Assembly: GCA_016710465.1 (NCBI GenBank) | Contig: JADJVS010000015.1 | Span: 1 to 64,000, forward strand | DNA from: Sulfuritalea sp. | GTDB taxonomy: Bacteria > Pseudomonadota > Gammaproteobacteria > Burkholderiales > Rhodocyclaceae | Length of the DNA stretch: 64,000 nucleotides | Direction of reading: 5' to 3' | In this document: piece by piece, positions 36,757 through 44,102 of the stretch | Position numbering within the stretch: the stretch's first letter is position 1 | Layout of the letters: every line of letters starts with the position of its first letter | Position numbers and translations under genes: made by a program | The notes under the pieces: generated by a model | Told to the model about the DNA's origin: nothing | Seen by the model: the letters and a program-made list of their open reading frames with translations, nothing else | Database searches by the model: none

Positions 36757-37683
36757 ATGCTGAAAGCCGCCGACCTCGGCGCCATCCGCGCGATCATCAC
36801 GCGCGCCAAGCGCTGGGACTTGTTCTTCGCCGTGCTCGGCCTGCTGTCGCTGATGGTGGGCGTGCTCACCTTCACCGTGCTGTTTCTCGACATGGCCATC
36901 CAGGGCGTACCGCGCCTGTCGCTTGATTTCTTCACCAACTTCCCGTCGCGTCGCGCCGAAAATGCCGGCATCCTTTCCGCCTGGGTCGGCACCATCCTGG
37001 TGATGCTGGTCACGGCGCTGGCCGCCGTGCCGCTGGGAGTGGCCGCCGGCGTCTATCTCGAGGAATACGCGCCGAAGAACTGGATCACCGACATCATCGA
37101 GATCAACATCAGCAACCTGGCGGGCATCCCATCCATCGTCTATGGCCTGCTGGCGCTGGGGCTGTTCGTGTATTACTTCGGCTTCGGCCAGAGCATCCTT
37201 TCCGCGGGCCTGACCCTGGCGCTGTTGATCCTGCCGGTGATCATCGTCGCCACGCGCGAATCGATACGCGCGATACCGCAGTCCATCCATGAAGGCTCCT
37301 ATGCCTGCGGTGCGACGACATGGCAGACGGTGAGCGACCACATCCTGCCGTATTCCTCCGCCGGCATCCTCACCGGCGTGATCATCGGCATGGCGCGAGC
37401 GATCGGCGAGACGGCCCCGATCATCACCATCGGCGCCTTGACCTTCATCGCCTTCCTGCCGCCGATGCCCTTCGCCGGCGATCCCGCGGCAGGAATGTTC
37501 GAATGGATCTTCGCGCCGTTCACGGTGATGCCGATCCAGATGTTCAACTGGACCTCGCGGCCCGAGGCGGCGTTCACGGTGAATGCCGCCGCCGCCGGCT
37601 TCGTGCTGGTCTTCATGACCCTGGCCATGAACGGCCTGGCTATCTATTTGCGCTATCACTTGCGCAAGAACATAAAGTGGTGA
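36757..37683 (+). CDS. pstA: Phosphate ABC transporter permease PstA
   Basis: Second channel subunit. The 308-residue protein starts MLKAADLGAIRAIITRAKRW and has six predicted helices (for example LFFAVLGLLSLMVGVLTFTV). The coupling loop EGSYACGATTWQTVSDHILPYSS and the stretch IGMARAIGETAPIITIGAL are PstA hallmarks. The start lies one base after the pstC stop; pstB begins 5 bases after its stop. Confidence 0.96.
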   Translation: MLKAADLGAIRAIITRAKRWDLFFAVLGLLSLMVGVLTFTVLFLDMAIQGVPRLSLDFFTNFPSRRAENAGILSAWVGTILVMLVTALAAVPLGVAAGVYLEEYAPKNWITDIIEINISNLAGIPSIVYGLLALGLFVYYFGFGQSILSAGLTLALLILPVIIVATRESIRAIPQSIHEGSYACGATTWQTVSDHILPYSSAGILTGVIIGMARAIGETAPIITIGALTFIAFLPPMPFAGDPAAGMFEWIFAPFTVMPIQMFNWTSRPEAAFTVNAAAAGFVLVFMTLAMNGLAIYLRYHLRKNIKW

Positions 37684-37688
37684 ACCCC

Positions 37689-38492
37689 ATGCAGATACAA
37701 ACTGGACTGGAAGCTGGCGTCGAAGGCACGGTGCTCAAGGCCGAGGTACGCGACCTCGATTTCCACTACGGCGCCTTCCACGCCCTGAAGCGCGTTTCGA
37801 TGCCGATCTACGATCGCAGGGTGACCGCGCTGATCGGTCCGTCCGGCTGCGGCAAGTCGACGCTGCTGCGCTGCTTCAACCGCATGCACGACTTGTATCC
37901 GGGCAACCGCTACAGCGGCGGCGGCATCGTGTTCCATCCGGACAATACCAACCTGCTGGCGCCCGAGGTCGATCCGATCGAGGTTCGCATGCGCATCAGC
38001 ATGGTGTTCCAGAAGCCGAACCCCTTCCCCAAGTCGATCTACGAGAACGTCGCCTACAGCCTGCGCGTGCGCGGCATGAGGAACAAGAACGAACTCGATG
38101 ACCGCGTCGAATCCGCGCTCAAGGGCGCGGCCCTGTGGAACGAGGTCAGCGACCGCCTCAAGGAGCTTGGCGCCAATCTTTCCGGCGGCCAGCAGCAGCG
38201 CCTGTGCATTGCGCGTGCCCTGGCCTCCGACCCGGAGATCATCCTCTTCGACGAACCGACCTCGGCGCTCGATCCGATCGCCACGGCCAGCATCGAGGAG
38301 CTGGTCACCGAGCTGAAGGAGAAGGTCACCATACTCATCGTCACCCACAACATGCAGCAGGCGGCGCGGATTTCCGACTACACCGCCTACATGTACCTCG
38401 GCGAGATGGTCGAGTTCGGCGTCACCGACCAGATATTCATCAAGCCGACCAAGAAGGCCACGGAAGACTACATCACCGGGCGCTTCGGCTGA
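37689..38492 (+). CDS. pstB: Phosphate ABC transporter ATPase PstB
   Basis: The motor subunit, 267 residues. Walker A is LIGPSGCGKSTLL, the Q-loop is VFQKPNPFPKSIYENV, the signature LSGGQQQRLCIARAL, Walker B IILFDEPTSALDP and the switch His in VTHNMQQA. It ends the pst operon: no phoU follows, which is unusual because pstSCAB-phoU is the commoner order; phoU and phoBR must be elsewhere. A copy of the 22-base dispersed repeat lies 24 bases after its stop. Confidence 0.97.
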   Translation: MQIQTGLEAGVEGTVLKAEVRDLDFHYGAFHALKRVSMPIYDRRVTALIGPSGCGKSTLLRCFNRMHDLYPGNRYSGGGIVFHPDNTNLLAPEVDPIEVRMRISMVFQKPNPFPKSIYENVAYSLRVRGMRNKNELDDRVESALKGAALWNEVSDRLKELGANLSGGQQQRLCIARALASDPEIILFDEPTSALDPIATASIEELVTELKEKVTILIVTHNMQQAARISDYTAYMYLGEMVEFGVTDQIFIKPTKKATEDYITGRFG

Positions 38493-38516
38493 TTCCGCAT
38501 CGGCTGATTCCTTGGG

Positions 38517-38538
38517 AGTCGGCGCTGGAGGGACGGCG
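38517..38538 (+). repeat. Dispersed 22-base motif, copy 4
   Basis: AGTCGGCGCTGG, AGGG, ACGGCG. It fills most of the 47-base gap between the converging pstB and di-haem peroxidase stops. Confidence 0.55.
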
Positions 38539-38539
38539 G

Positions 38540-39757
38540 TCAGCGCCTTGCCGGGCAAGGTAGTGCGCCCGGCGGGGGTAGTGGCGGCTGCGGGGGTGCT
38601 GGTGGTGACAGTGTTTCGAGAAACGCAACCAGATCGTCGATTTCGCCCGCGGACAGCATGAGCGGCTTGAGGATGCGCTCGCCGTCGCTGTGCAGGCGAT
38701 CTTCGTCAAGTTCCGAGTAATGGCGCACGACATCGCGCAAGCTGGCAAGGCTGCCATTGTGCATGTAGGGCGCGGTCAGGGTCAGGTTGCGTAGCGTTGG
38801 CACCTTGAACTCGCCAAAGTTGCGATGCTCCGGCCGCAGGTGACGCGTGCCGACGGCATTTCCCCGCGTGGCATCGTCGTTGTACGCACCGAGCAGGTTG
38901 TAGGGGCTGGACAGTAGTCGCTTGATGCCGCCCTGGCGGCCGGGGTCCACCCCCGCCGGCCTGACGAAGAAGGGCACGCCGATGTCGCCGAACTCGCCGT
39001 TGCTGAACAGCGGACCGGCATGGCACGTGGCGCACTGGCCACGGCCGAGGAAGTGGCGCAGGCCGCGGCGTGCCGCTTGCGGATAACTTGCCGCCGCCGC
39101 TGCATCCTTGTCGGCCAGCGCCTCGCGAAAACGGTCGAAGGGCGTGGGCGGCGAGACCAGGGTTTCCTGCCAGGCGGCGATTGCCTTGGCGAGATTGGGC
39201 AGGAAATCGGGATCATCGGCCGACGGTGGCTTACCGAAGGCTTCGCGGTAGTGGCAGGCCAAAGACGGCGATGACTTCAGCAGGCGGGCGCCGCGCGCCG
39301 CGCTACCGCCCATTTCGCGCGGATCGAGGATCGGGCGCAGGCTTGCCGACCAGAGGCTGTCGTGCCCGCCGTCCCAACCGAACCAGCGCTGGTGGCGAAC
39401 ATTGAGCAGGCCCGGCGTATTGCGTGTTCCCCGCGCCAGGCCGCGCGCCGTGAGGCGACCATCCTGGAAGCCGGATCGCGGCCGATGGCAGGCGGCGCAG
39501 GAAACCCTGCCATTGGCCGATAGCCGAGCATCGAAGAACAGGCTTTGCCCGAGCCAGATCGCGGCGGGGTTGCCGGATGCCCGGTTTCCCGGATCGCCTC
39601 GCCAATCCGGCGGCCAGGGGCCGTGGCTGGCGATGCGCGCGATCTCCTCGTCGGTGAATTCGATCGGCACTGCCGCGGCCGGCCCGCCAGACAACAGTGC
39701 CAGGCCGGCGCCAAGGAACACCAGGCGGGCGATGCGCTCAGCGAACCCGAACGTCAT
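38540..39757 (-). CDS. Di-haem cytochrome c peroxidase/MauG-family protein
   Basis: A 405-residue exported protein with two c-type haem sites, CAACH near residue 91 and CATCH near residue 240, and the family stretches LFFDARLSANGRVSCAACH, GFQDGR, RNTPGLLN and TLRNLTLTAPYMHNGSLASL. The signal peptide spans about residues 1-29 (LVFLGAGLALLSGGPAAA). Enzymes of this kind reduce hydrogen peroxide or oxidise a protein partner in the periplasm. Its start overlaps the 3' end of the YtkA-like gene by 20 bases. The C-terminus is a proline-rich tail. The partner is unknown; the neighbouring copper-type protein is a candidate. Confidence 0.88.
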   Translation of the reverse strand: MTFGFAERIARLVFLGAGLALLSGGPAAAVPIEFTDEEIARIASHGPWPPDWRGDPGNRASGNPAAIWLGQSLFFDARLSANGRVSCAACHRPRSGFQDGRLTARGLARGTRNTPGLLNVRHQRWFGWDGGHDSLWSASLRPILDPREMGGSAARGARLLKSSPSLACHYREAFGKPPSADDPDFLPNLAKAIAAWQETLVSPPTPFDRFREALADKDAAAAASYPQAARRGLRHFLGRGQCATCHAGPLFSNGEFGDIGVPFFVRPAGVDPGRQGGIKRLLSSPYNLLGAYNDDATRGNAVGTRHLRPEHRNFGEFKVPTLRNLTLTAPYMHNGSLASLRDVVRHYSELDEDRLHSDGERILKPLMLSAGEIDDLVAFLETLSPPAPPQPPLPPPGALPCPARR

Positions 39758-40217
39758 CGAACAGGCGCGAACTGCCCTTGGCGGATTGAACCTCGAATTC
39801 GAGCTGCCAGCGACCGCTCATGTGGAACATCATGCCTTCGGCGCGGAACCGGCCATCGCCGAGGGCGACGATGCGTGGCCGGTAGTTCATGCCGTGCCGG
39901 TGCTCGGGCATGGTTGCGTCCAGCCCGGCAAGCGTGGCGCCGGAGGGCGTGGCGCCTGAACACACCTGCACCTCGATCGCGAAGTGTCGGGCCATCGGGA
40001 TTGCCGTGGCGGCGATCGGACTGCCCCCGATGACCGGGCGCCACGCCAGTTGCAGGCCGTCCCTGACCAGGTTCGCGCCATCCGCCACGGTCGGCGGGCA
40101 GGCGCCGAAAGCGCTTGCGGCAACGCTGCCCACTATCGCCAAGAGCAGCACCGACCACCCATCGCCTTGGCGCCAGCGCCGTCCCGCCAGGGGATACCGC
40201 TTTGCATAACTCTTCAT
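39738..40217 (-). CDS. YtkA-like domain exported protein
   Basis: A 159-residue protein with an N-terminal signal or anchor (WSVLLLAIVGSVAASAFGAC), then a beta-sandwich of YtkA/FixH type. LDATMPEHRHGMNYRPRI is the characteristic stretch, rich in His and Met that may bind copper, and GRFRAEGMMFHMSGRWQLEFEV follows. Its start overlaps the amidohydrolase by 4 bases and its end overlaps the di-haem peroxidase by 20, so the three are translated together. Function unknown; a metal-handling or redox role is inferred. Confidence 0.75.
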   Translation of the reverse strand: MKSYAKRYPLAGRRWRQGDGWSVLLLAIVGSVAASAFGACPPTVADGANLVRDGLQLAWRPVIGGSPIAATAIPMARHFAIEVQVCSGATPSGATLAGLDATMPEHRHGMNYRPRIVALGDGRFRAEGMMFHMSGRWQLEFEVQSAKGSSRLFDDVRVR

Positions 40218-41062
40218 CGCTTGCCGGCCATCATCGCCGCGAACAGGGTTTCGCCGTTGCGCCAGCCGATGCGCTCGGCGACGTCCGGCGGCAAATCGGC
40301 CAGCCAGGCGCGCGACCAGTCGGCGTGTTCGACGATGTAGTGCCAGCGCTCCGGCGTGAAGGTGTCGGTGCCAACGAGAAAGCGGTCGGGAAATTCGAGG
40401 AAGGCTTCGCGCCAGGCGGGGTCCACCTTGCCGCCTGAGGTGTGGTCGTTGCGGTAAGCCAAGTCGGCGTGCAGCTTGCGATGCTTTTTCAGCATGGCGC
40501 GCACCGCCTCCGGGCGGTCGAAACCGGAATGCGCCCAAAGGACGCGCGCGTCCGGATCCTGCCGGATCACGTGCTCCACCGCGTCGCTGTCGCCGTGCAG
40601 ATGCAGCCATAGCCCATGCTGTTTCGCCAACTGGACCATGCGCCGCATCACCGGCAGGTCGGCGTCGGCGCCATAGACGTGGAATTCGCCGATCGCGGCG
40701 TAGCGGTATTTCTTCAGGCGCTCTTCGACGTGGGCAATCACGGTTTCGTCGCGAACCCAGGTGGACAGCTCGCCGCGCTTGCGATAGGGGCGCAGCGACG
40801 GAACGACGAGATCGGGCGCCTCGGCGTAGAGTTTCTGCGTGCCATCGTCACTGGAGCTGGACACCATTGCGCGCTTGAGGCCGGCCTTGCGCAGGATGGC
40901 GATTGCCGCCTTGGGTGGCGTGCCGTCCCAGGCATCGTGGCTGTAGTGGATATGGGCGTCGAAGATCGGCAGCTTTGACTCGGCGGCATGCGTCGACGCG
41001 ATGGTCGAGGCGAGACATAGCGCGGATATCGCCAGGGCGGACAGCGGCACGGGTGATCTCAT
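40214..41062 (-). CDS. Exported amidohydrolase-family protein
   Basis: A 282-residue TIM-barrel metal-dependent hydrolase of the amidohydrolase-2 type, with a signal peptide (ALAISALCLASTIASTHAA). Metal-binding motifs include FDAHIHYSHDAW, LWLHLHGDSDAV, LWAHSGFDRPEA and FLVGTDTF. An exported member is uncommon for this family. It heads a three-gene set with the YtkA-like and di-haem proteins. Substrate unknown. No clear promoter seen upstream. Confidence 0.78.
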   Translation of the reverse strand: MRSPVPLSALAISALCLASTIASTHAAESKLPIFDAHIHYSHDAWDGTPPKAAIAILRKAGLKRAMVSSSSDDGTQKLYAEAPDLVVPSLRPYRKRGELSTWVRDETVIAHVEERLKKYRYAAIGEFHVYGADADLPVMRRMVQLAKQHGLWLHLHGDSDAVEHVIRQDPDARVLWAHSGFDRPEAVRAMLKKHRKLHADLAYRNDHTSGGKVDPAWREAFLEFPDRFLVGTDTFTPERWHYIVEHADWSRAWLADLPPDVAERIGWRNGETLFAAMMAGKR

Positions 41063-41150
41063 GGAGAACTCCTTGCATTGCGGCGGGAGCCGCGAAACTT
41101 CAAGCCTGAATGATCGTGCAAGTATCTGCGCGAGCGGGGCAGTTCGTCAA

Positions 41151-41816
41151 TCAGGCGGTCGCGTCATCGTGGTGGGAAGTCGGCCCGGCTGGGGCGTCAC
41201 GCCAGGCGAATGTGGCGATTTCGCGCGCCAGCGGCCAGGCGACCCGCAGCATCACGTCGAGCAGCTCGCGGGCGATCATTTCCCGCAGGGGCACCAATGG
41301 CCCCGGCAGGCGCACCGAACGGCTGAGCGAGCGGACTTCCTCGGCGTAGAGGCGGAACAGTTCGTGCTGGAGGCGAGCAAACTCATCCTGGCTGTATGCG
41401 ACGCGAAGCGCGTTGCGCGGTCGCGGCTCGTCGCCGCGAAGGATTCGCGATGCCGCCTCGTGCAACAGGCGGATGCGCCGCGCGCGGAAAGGAGCGATTT
41501 CGTCATAACGGACGACGATCTCGACCGGAAAGCGGCCGACCTTGTCGAGAAAGCGGCGGTCGATATCCCGGGTCGCCTGCAGCAAGTCGGCCAGCCTGCG
41601 CTCCTGGCCGATGCCGGTCACCGTGGGACGGCCGGCATCGATGATCACTGCCGTGTCCTTTTCGATTTCCTTGCCGACATTGAGCATCAGCACCGGCTCC
41701 AGGTGAGGCAAGGCCAGGCGCATGGGCAAAGCCGCGCGCAGCGCGACGATGGTACGCCGGCTGAAAAGCCGGAGGATGCGGCCATTCAACCTGGCGAGAC
41801 GGCGTGCCCGATTCAC
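41151..41816 (-). CDS. Hypothetical protein, unknown family
   Basis: A 221-residue, Arg-rich protein with no signal peptide. It reads MNRARRLARLNGRILRLFSR at the start and has a regular alternation of hydrophobic and acidic stretches (LNVGKEIEKDTAVIIDAG, DRRFLDKVGRFPVEIVVRYD, MIARELLDVMLRVAWPLARE). Several helices are likely; one amphipathic helix near the C-terminus could touch the membrane. It lies 20 bases downstream of the methyltransferase, probably in the same transcript as frdABCD. I do not recognise it. Confidence 0.6.
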   Translation of the reverse strand: MNRARRLARLNGRILRLFSRRTIVALRAALPMRLALPHLEPVLMLNVGKEIEKDTAVIIDAGRPTVTGIGQERRLADLLQATRDIDRRFLDKVGRFPVEIVVRYDEIAPFRARRIRLLHEAASRILRGDEPRPRNALRVAYSQDEFARLQHELFRLYAEEVRSLSRSVRLPGPLVPLREMIARELLDVMLRVAWPLAREIATFAWRDAPAGPTSHHDDATA

Positions 41817-41836
41817 CGTGCGTGTCGCGGTGGCGC

Positions 41837-42592
41837 TCAGGCCGCCTTGGCGGCGCGGTGGAAGCCGATCATGCCGTGGAATACGGTGTCGGCCCGAACG
41901 TCGACAAATCCCAGCTCGCGCAGAAGGATGGAGAGGTCTTCCGCGGTGTAGAACAACTCCAGCGCATCCATGAAGTACTGTTTGGCCTGAACCGCCGCGG
42001 GCCCGCTGCCGACTATCAAGCCCGTGATGCCGAGGCAGCCACGCAGGTAGCCGTAGTAGAGCCTTTTCACGATCGGGTTGCGCGGACGCAGCATGTCCGA
42101 ATGATAGAAGCGGCCACCCGGTTTGAGCACGCGGCGAATTTCCGCGAATACCTCGCGAACCCGCAGGTGGCGCGAAGCGAACTGCAAGGTCACGATGTCA
42201 AAGTGATGGTCCGGAAAGGGCAGCTTGTGCACGTCGCCGATCGTGCTCTTGATCTGAAATCCGAGTGCCGCCGCGCGCTGCTGGCCGACGGTTTGCATCG
42301 CCGCGCTACGGTCCACTGCATGCACATCGAGCGTCGGCTCGCGGCCGAGCAGGGCGATACCCACCGCGTTGGTGCCGGCGCAGACATCGAGAACCCGTTG
42401 CCGCGGCTGCAACTCGACGAGCTGCATGAAGCGGCGCAGGAAATTGCCGAACTGGCCAAGCGCGGCGATGTTGTTGGCGCGGTCGTAGTAGGGCGCGACG
42501 TCGGCAAATACGTCGTTCAGCTCGTTGCTCCAGACGTCGCCCAGACGCGCTTCGCGGACCGCCTCGCGTGAGGCCGGTGGGGGTGGTGCCAT
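41837..42592 (-). CDS. UbiE-type class I SAM-dependent methyltransferase
   Basis: A 251-residue methyltransferase. Motif I is VLDVCAGTNAVGIALL, followed by VDRSAAM, the motif II stretch FDIVTLQFASRHLRV and LKPGGRFYHSDMLRP. The N-terminal FADVAPYYDRANNIAALGQFGNFLRR resembles UbiE/MenG quinone methyltransferases (MF..IAPRYD..N), but the usual DVAGGTGD is replaced. It follows frdD by 36 bases, so a role in making or adjusting the low-potential quinone used by fumarate reductase is possible. It lacks the features I know from RquA of rhodoquinone synthesis. Confidence 0.7.
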   Translation of the reverse strand: MAPPPPASREAVREARLGDVWSNELNDVFADVAPYYDRANNIAALGQFGNFLRRFMQLVELQPRQRVLDVCAGTNAVGIALLGREPTLDVHAVDRSAAMQTVGQQRAAALGFQIKSTIGDVHKLPFPDHHFDIVTLQFASRHLRVREVFAEIRRVLKPGGRFYHSDMLRPRNPIVKRLYYGYLRGCLGITGLIVGSGPAAVQAKQYFMDALELFYTAEDLSILLRELGFVDVRADTVFHGMIGFHRAAKAA

Positions 42593-42628
42593 GACTATCC
42601 CTGTTGCTGTTGTTGTTCCGGCGGTGTC

Positions 42629-42970
42629 CTAGATGCGCAGCAGGAATACCGCGGTGGCGATGCTGCCGACGATGGCGGCGACGTAAAGCAGGGTCGCGAT
42701 CAGCGTGTCGGCGCGCAGGCCGAAATCGTAGCAGGTGCAGCGCAGCCGATGCGCGGAACTCCACAGCGAAAGCGCGATCACGCCCAAGAGCACCAGTTTG
42801 CCCAAGCTGCCGGAGGCAATGGCATGGAGTTTTTCATAACTCAATCCGGGCGGCACATGCCCGAGTGCGGCGAGGAAACCGAGGACGACGATGACCGGCA
42901 TGCAAAAGGCGATGACGGTGCCGCCTGCGGCGAAGGGGAACCAGACGACGGGTTTGTTCGATTTGGCCAT
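42629..42970 (-). CDS. frdD: Fumarate reductase membrane subunit D
   Basis: FrdD is one of the two membrane anchors that bind menaquinol. The 113-residue protein has three helices (AAGGTVIAFCMPVIVVLGFL; LVLLGVIALSLWSS; LLYVAAIVGSIATAVFLL). SAHRLRCTCYDFGL between helices 2 and 3 matches the conserved H-R-x-R-H-x3-D-x-G region of FrdD, with Cys where many have His. Two bases separate it from frdC. Last gene of frdABCD. Confidence 0.88.
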   Translation of the reverse strand: MAKSNKPVVWFPFAAGGTVIAFCMPVIVVLGFLAALGHVPPGLSYEKLHAIASGSLGKLVLLGVIALSLWSSAHRLRCTCYDFGLRADTLIATLLYVAAIVGSIATAVFLLRI

Positions 42971-42972
42971 GA

Positions 42973-43365
42973 TCAGAACACCCCCGCGAGGAACAGCACG
43001 ACAAGCGACAGCGCGACCCAGACCACATAGTGGGCACCGGAGATGTAACTGCCCTTGACGAACTCCTCGCCGATCTGCAGCGGCATGGCCTTCTGCGTGG
43101 CATTGAACCAGGTGCCGGCGTGATAGAAGGCAGCGGCCATGGCAAGCAGGTGAAACACGATGGAATCCGCGCTGCGCAGGGCATCGAGGAAGCCCTGCCA
43201 GGCGGCTGGGCCGGCAGACAGCCGCTGCATGGCAACGACCAGCAGCACGCAGTAGGCACCAATGAAGAGGCTGGTAACCTCACGCGCCATGTAGCGCATG
43301 TAGCGCGGGTGGCGCAGAAACCAGGAGGTCGGCGGAACCTCGCGAATCAGGGGATTCCTACTCAT
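42973..43365 (-). CDS. frdC: Fumarate reductase membrane subunit C
   Basis: The 130-residue first membrane anchor (E. coli FrdC has 131). It starts MSRNPLIREVPPTSWFLRHP and continues YMRYMAREVTSLFIGAYCVLL; three helices follow, with FHLLAMAAAFYHAGTWFNATQKAMPL matching the conserved H-T-x-T-W-F region of FrdC. The ATG overlaps the frdB stop by 4 bases. No haem-b ligand pattern of succinate dehydrogenase is seen, in line with the Frd type. Confidence 0.9.
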   Translation of the reverse strand: MSRNPLIREVPPTSWFLRHPRYMRYMAREVTSLFIGAYCVLLVVAMQRLSAGPAAWQGFLDALRSADSIVFHLLAMAAAFYHAGTWFNATQKAMPLQIGEEFVKGSYISGAHYVVWVALSLVVLFLAGVF

Positions 43366-44102
43366 GGCTTTCCTCCAGGCAACAGGTGCTCGACGATCCA
43401 GTCGATCGAGCCGACGATCTTCAACTGCTGCAGGGCGCTCGCCGGATCGACATGCGCCGGGCAGACTTCGGAGCAGGCGCCGACGAAGGTGCACTCCCAA
43501 ACCCCTTCCCTGGTGGCGACGACCTCCATCCGTTCCTTGCGCCCCTCGTCGCGCGAATCGAGGTTGTAGCGGTGTGCCAGGGTCAGTGCCGCCGGCCCGA
43601 TGAATTGCGGCGTCAGCCCGTACTCCGGGCAGGCGGCGTAGCAGAGCATGCAATTGATGCACATCGAGTACTGGCGGAACTTCATCAACTGGGCGTGTGT
43701 TTGCTTGTGCTCGCCGTCCTCGATCGGCTTCTTCTTGCCAATCACATACGGCTTGACCCGTTTCAGCTTTTCCATGAAGTCGTCGGGTGCGGTCACCAGG
43801 TCGCGCTCGACCGGAAAGTGGGTCAGCGGCTCGACGCGGATCACACCCTCGTAGTCGCGCAGGAAGCTATGGCAGGACAGCTTGGGTTCGCCGTTGATCA
43901 TCATGCCGCAACTGCCGCACACCGCCATGTGGCATGACCAGCGGTAGTTCAGCGTCGGGTCGATGCTTTCCTTGATCTTGTTCAAGGCATCGAGCACCAC
44001 CCACTCCTCGTGGCAGATCACCTCGTAGCGCTGGAAGTGCGCCTCGGTGTCGGTGTCCGGGTTGTAGCGCAGGACTTCGAGCTGGACCAGTCTCTCTTTC
44101 AT
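43362..44102 (-). CDS. frdB: Fumarate reductase iron-sulfur subunit
   Basis: The 246-residue electron-transfer subunit. The N-terminal 2Fe-2S ferredoxin domain has CHMAVCGSCGMMINGEPKLSC; the C-terminal domain has CINCMLCYAACP and CTFVGACSEVCPAHVDP for the 4Fe-4S and 3Fe-4S clusters. It starts at ATG 44102 (MKERLVQLEVLRYNPDTDTE), overlapping frdA by 4 bases. Order frdABCD is complete. Confidence 0.95.
   Translation of the reverse strand: MKERLVQLEVLRYNPDTDTEAHFQRYEVICHEEWVVLDALNKIKESIDPTLNYRWSCHMAVCGSCGMMINGEPKLSCHSFLRDYEGVIRVEPLTHFPVERDLVTAPDDFMEKLKRVKPYVIGKKKPIEDGEHKQTHAQLMKFRQYSMCINCMLCYAACPEYGLTPQFIGPAALTLAHRYNLDSRDEGRKERMEVVATREGVWECTFVGACSEVCPAHVDPASALQQLKIVGSIDWIVEHLLPGGKP

Noticed and set aside
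38540..40217. Assignment of the di-haem protein and its neighbour as MbnH/MbnP.
   Set aside because: The neighbour is a short YtkA-like protein, without the features I know of MbnP.
41837..42592. Identification of the methyltransferase next to frd as RquA (rhodoquinone synthesis).
   Set aside because: The N-terminus and motif I are UbiE-like, and the stretches I associate with RquA are not present.
42593..42628. A promoter or terminator between frdD and the methyltransferase.
   Set aside because: The 36-base gap has no hairpin or -10 element; co-transcription is simpler.
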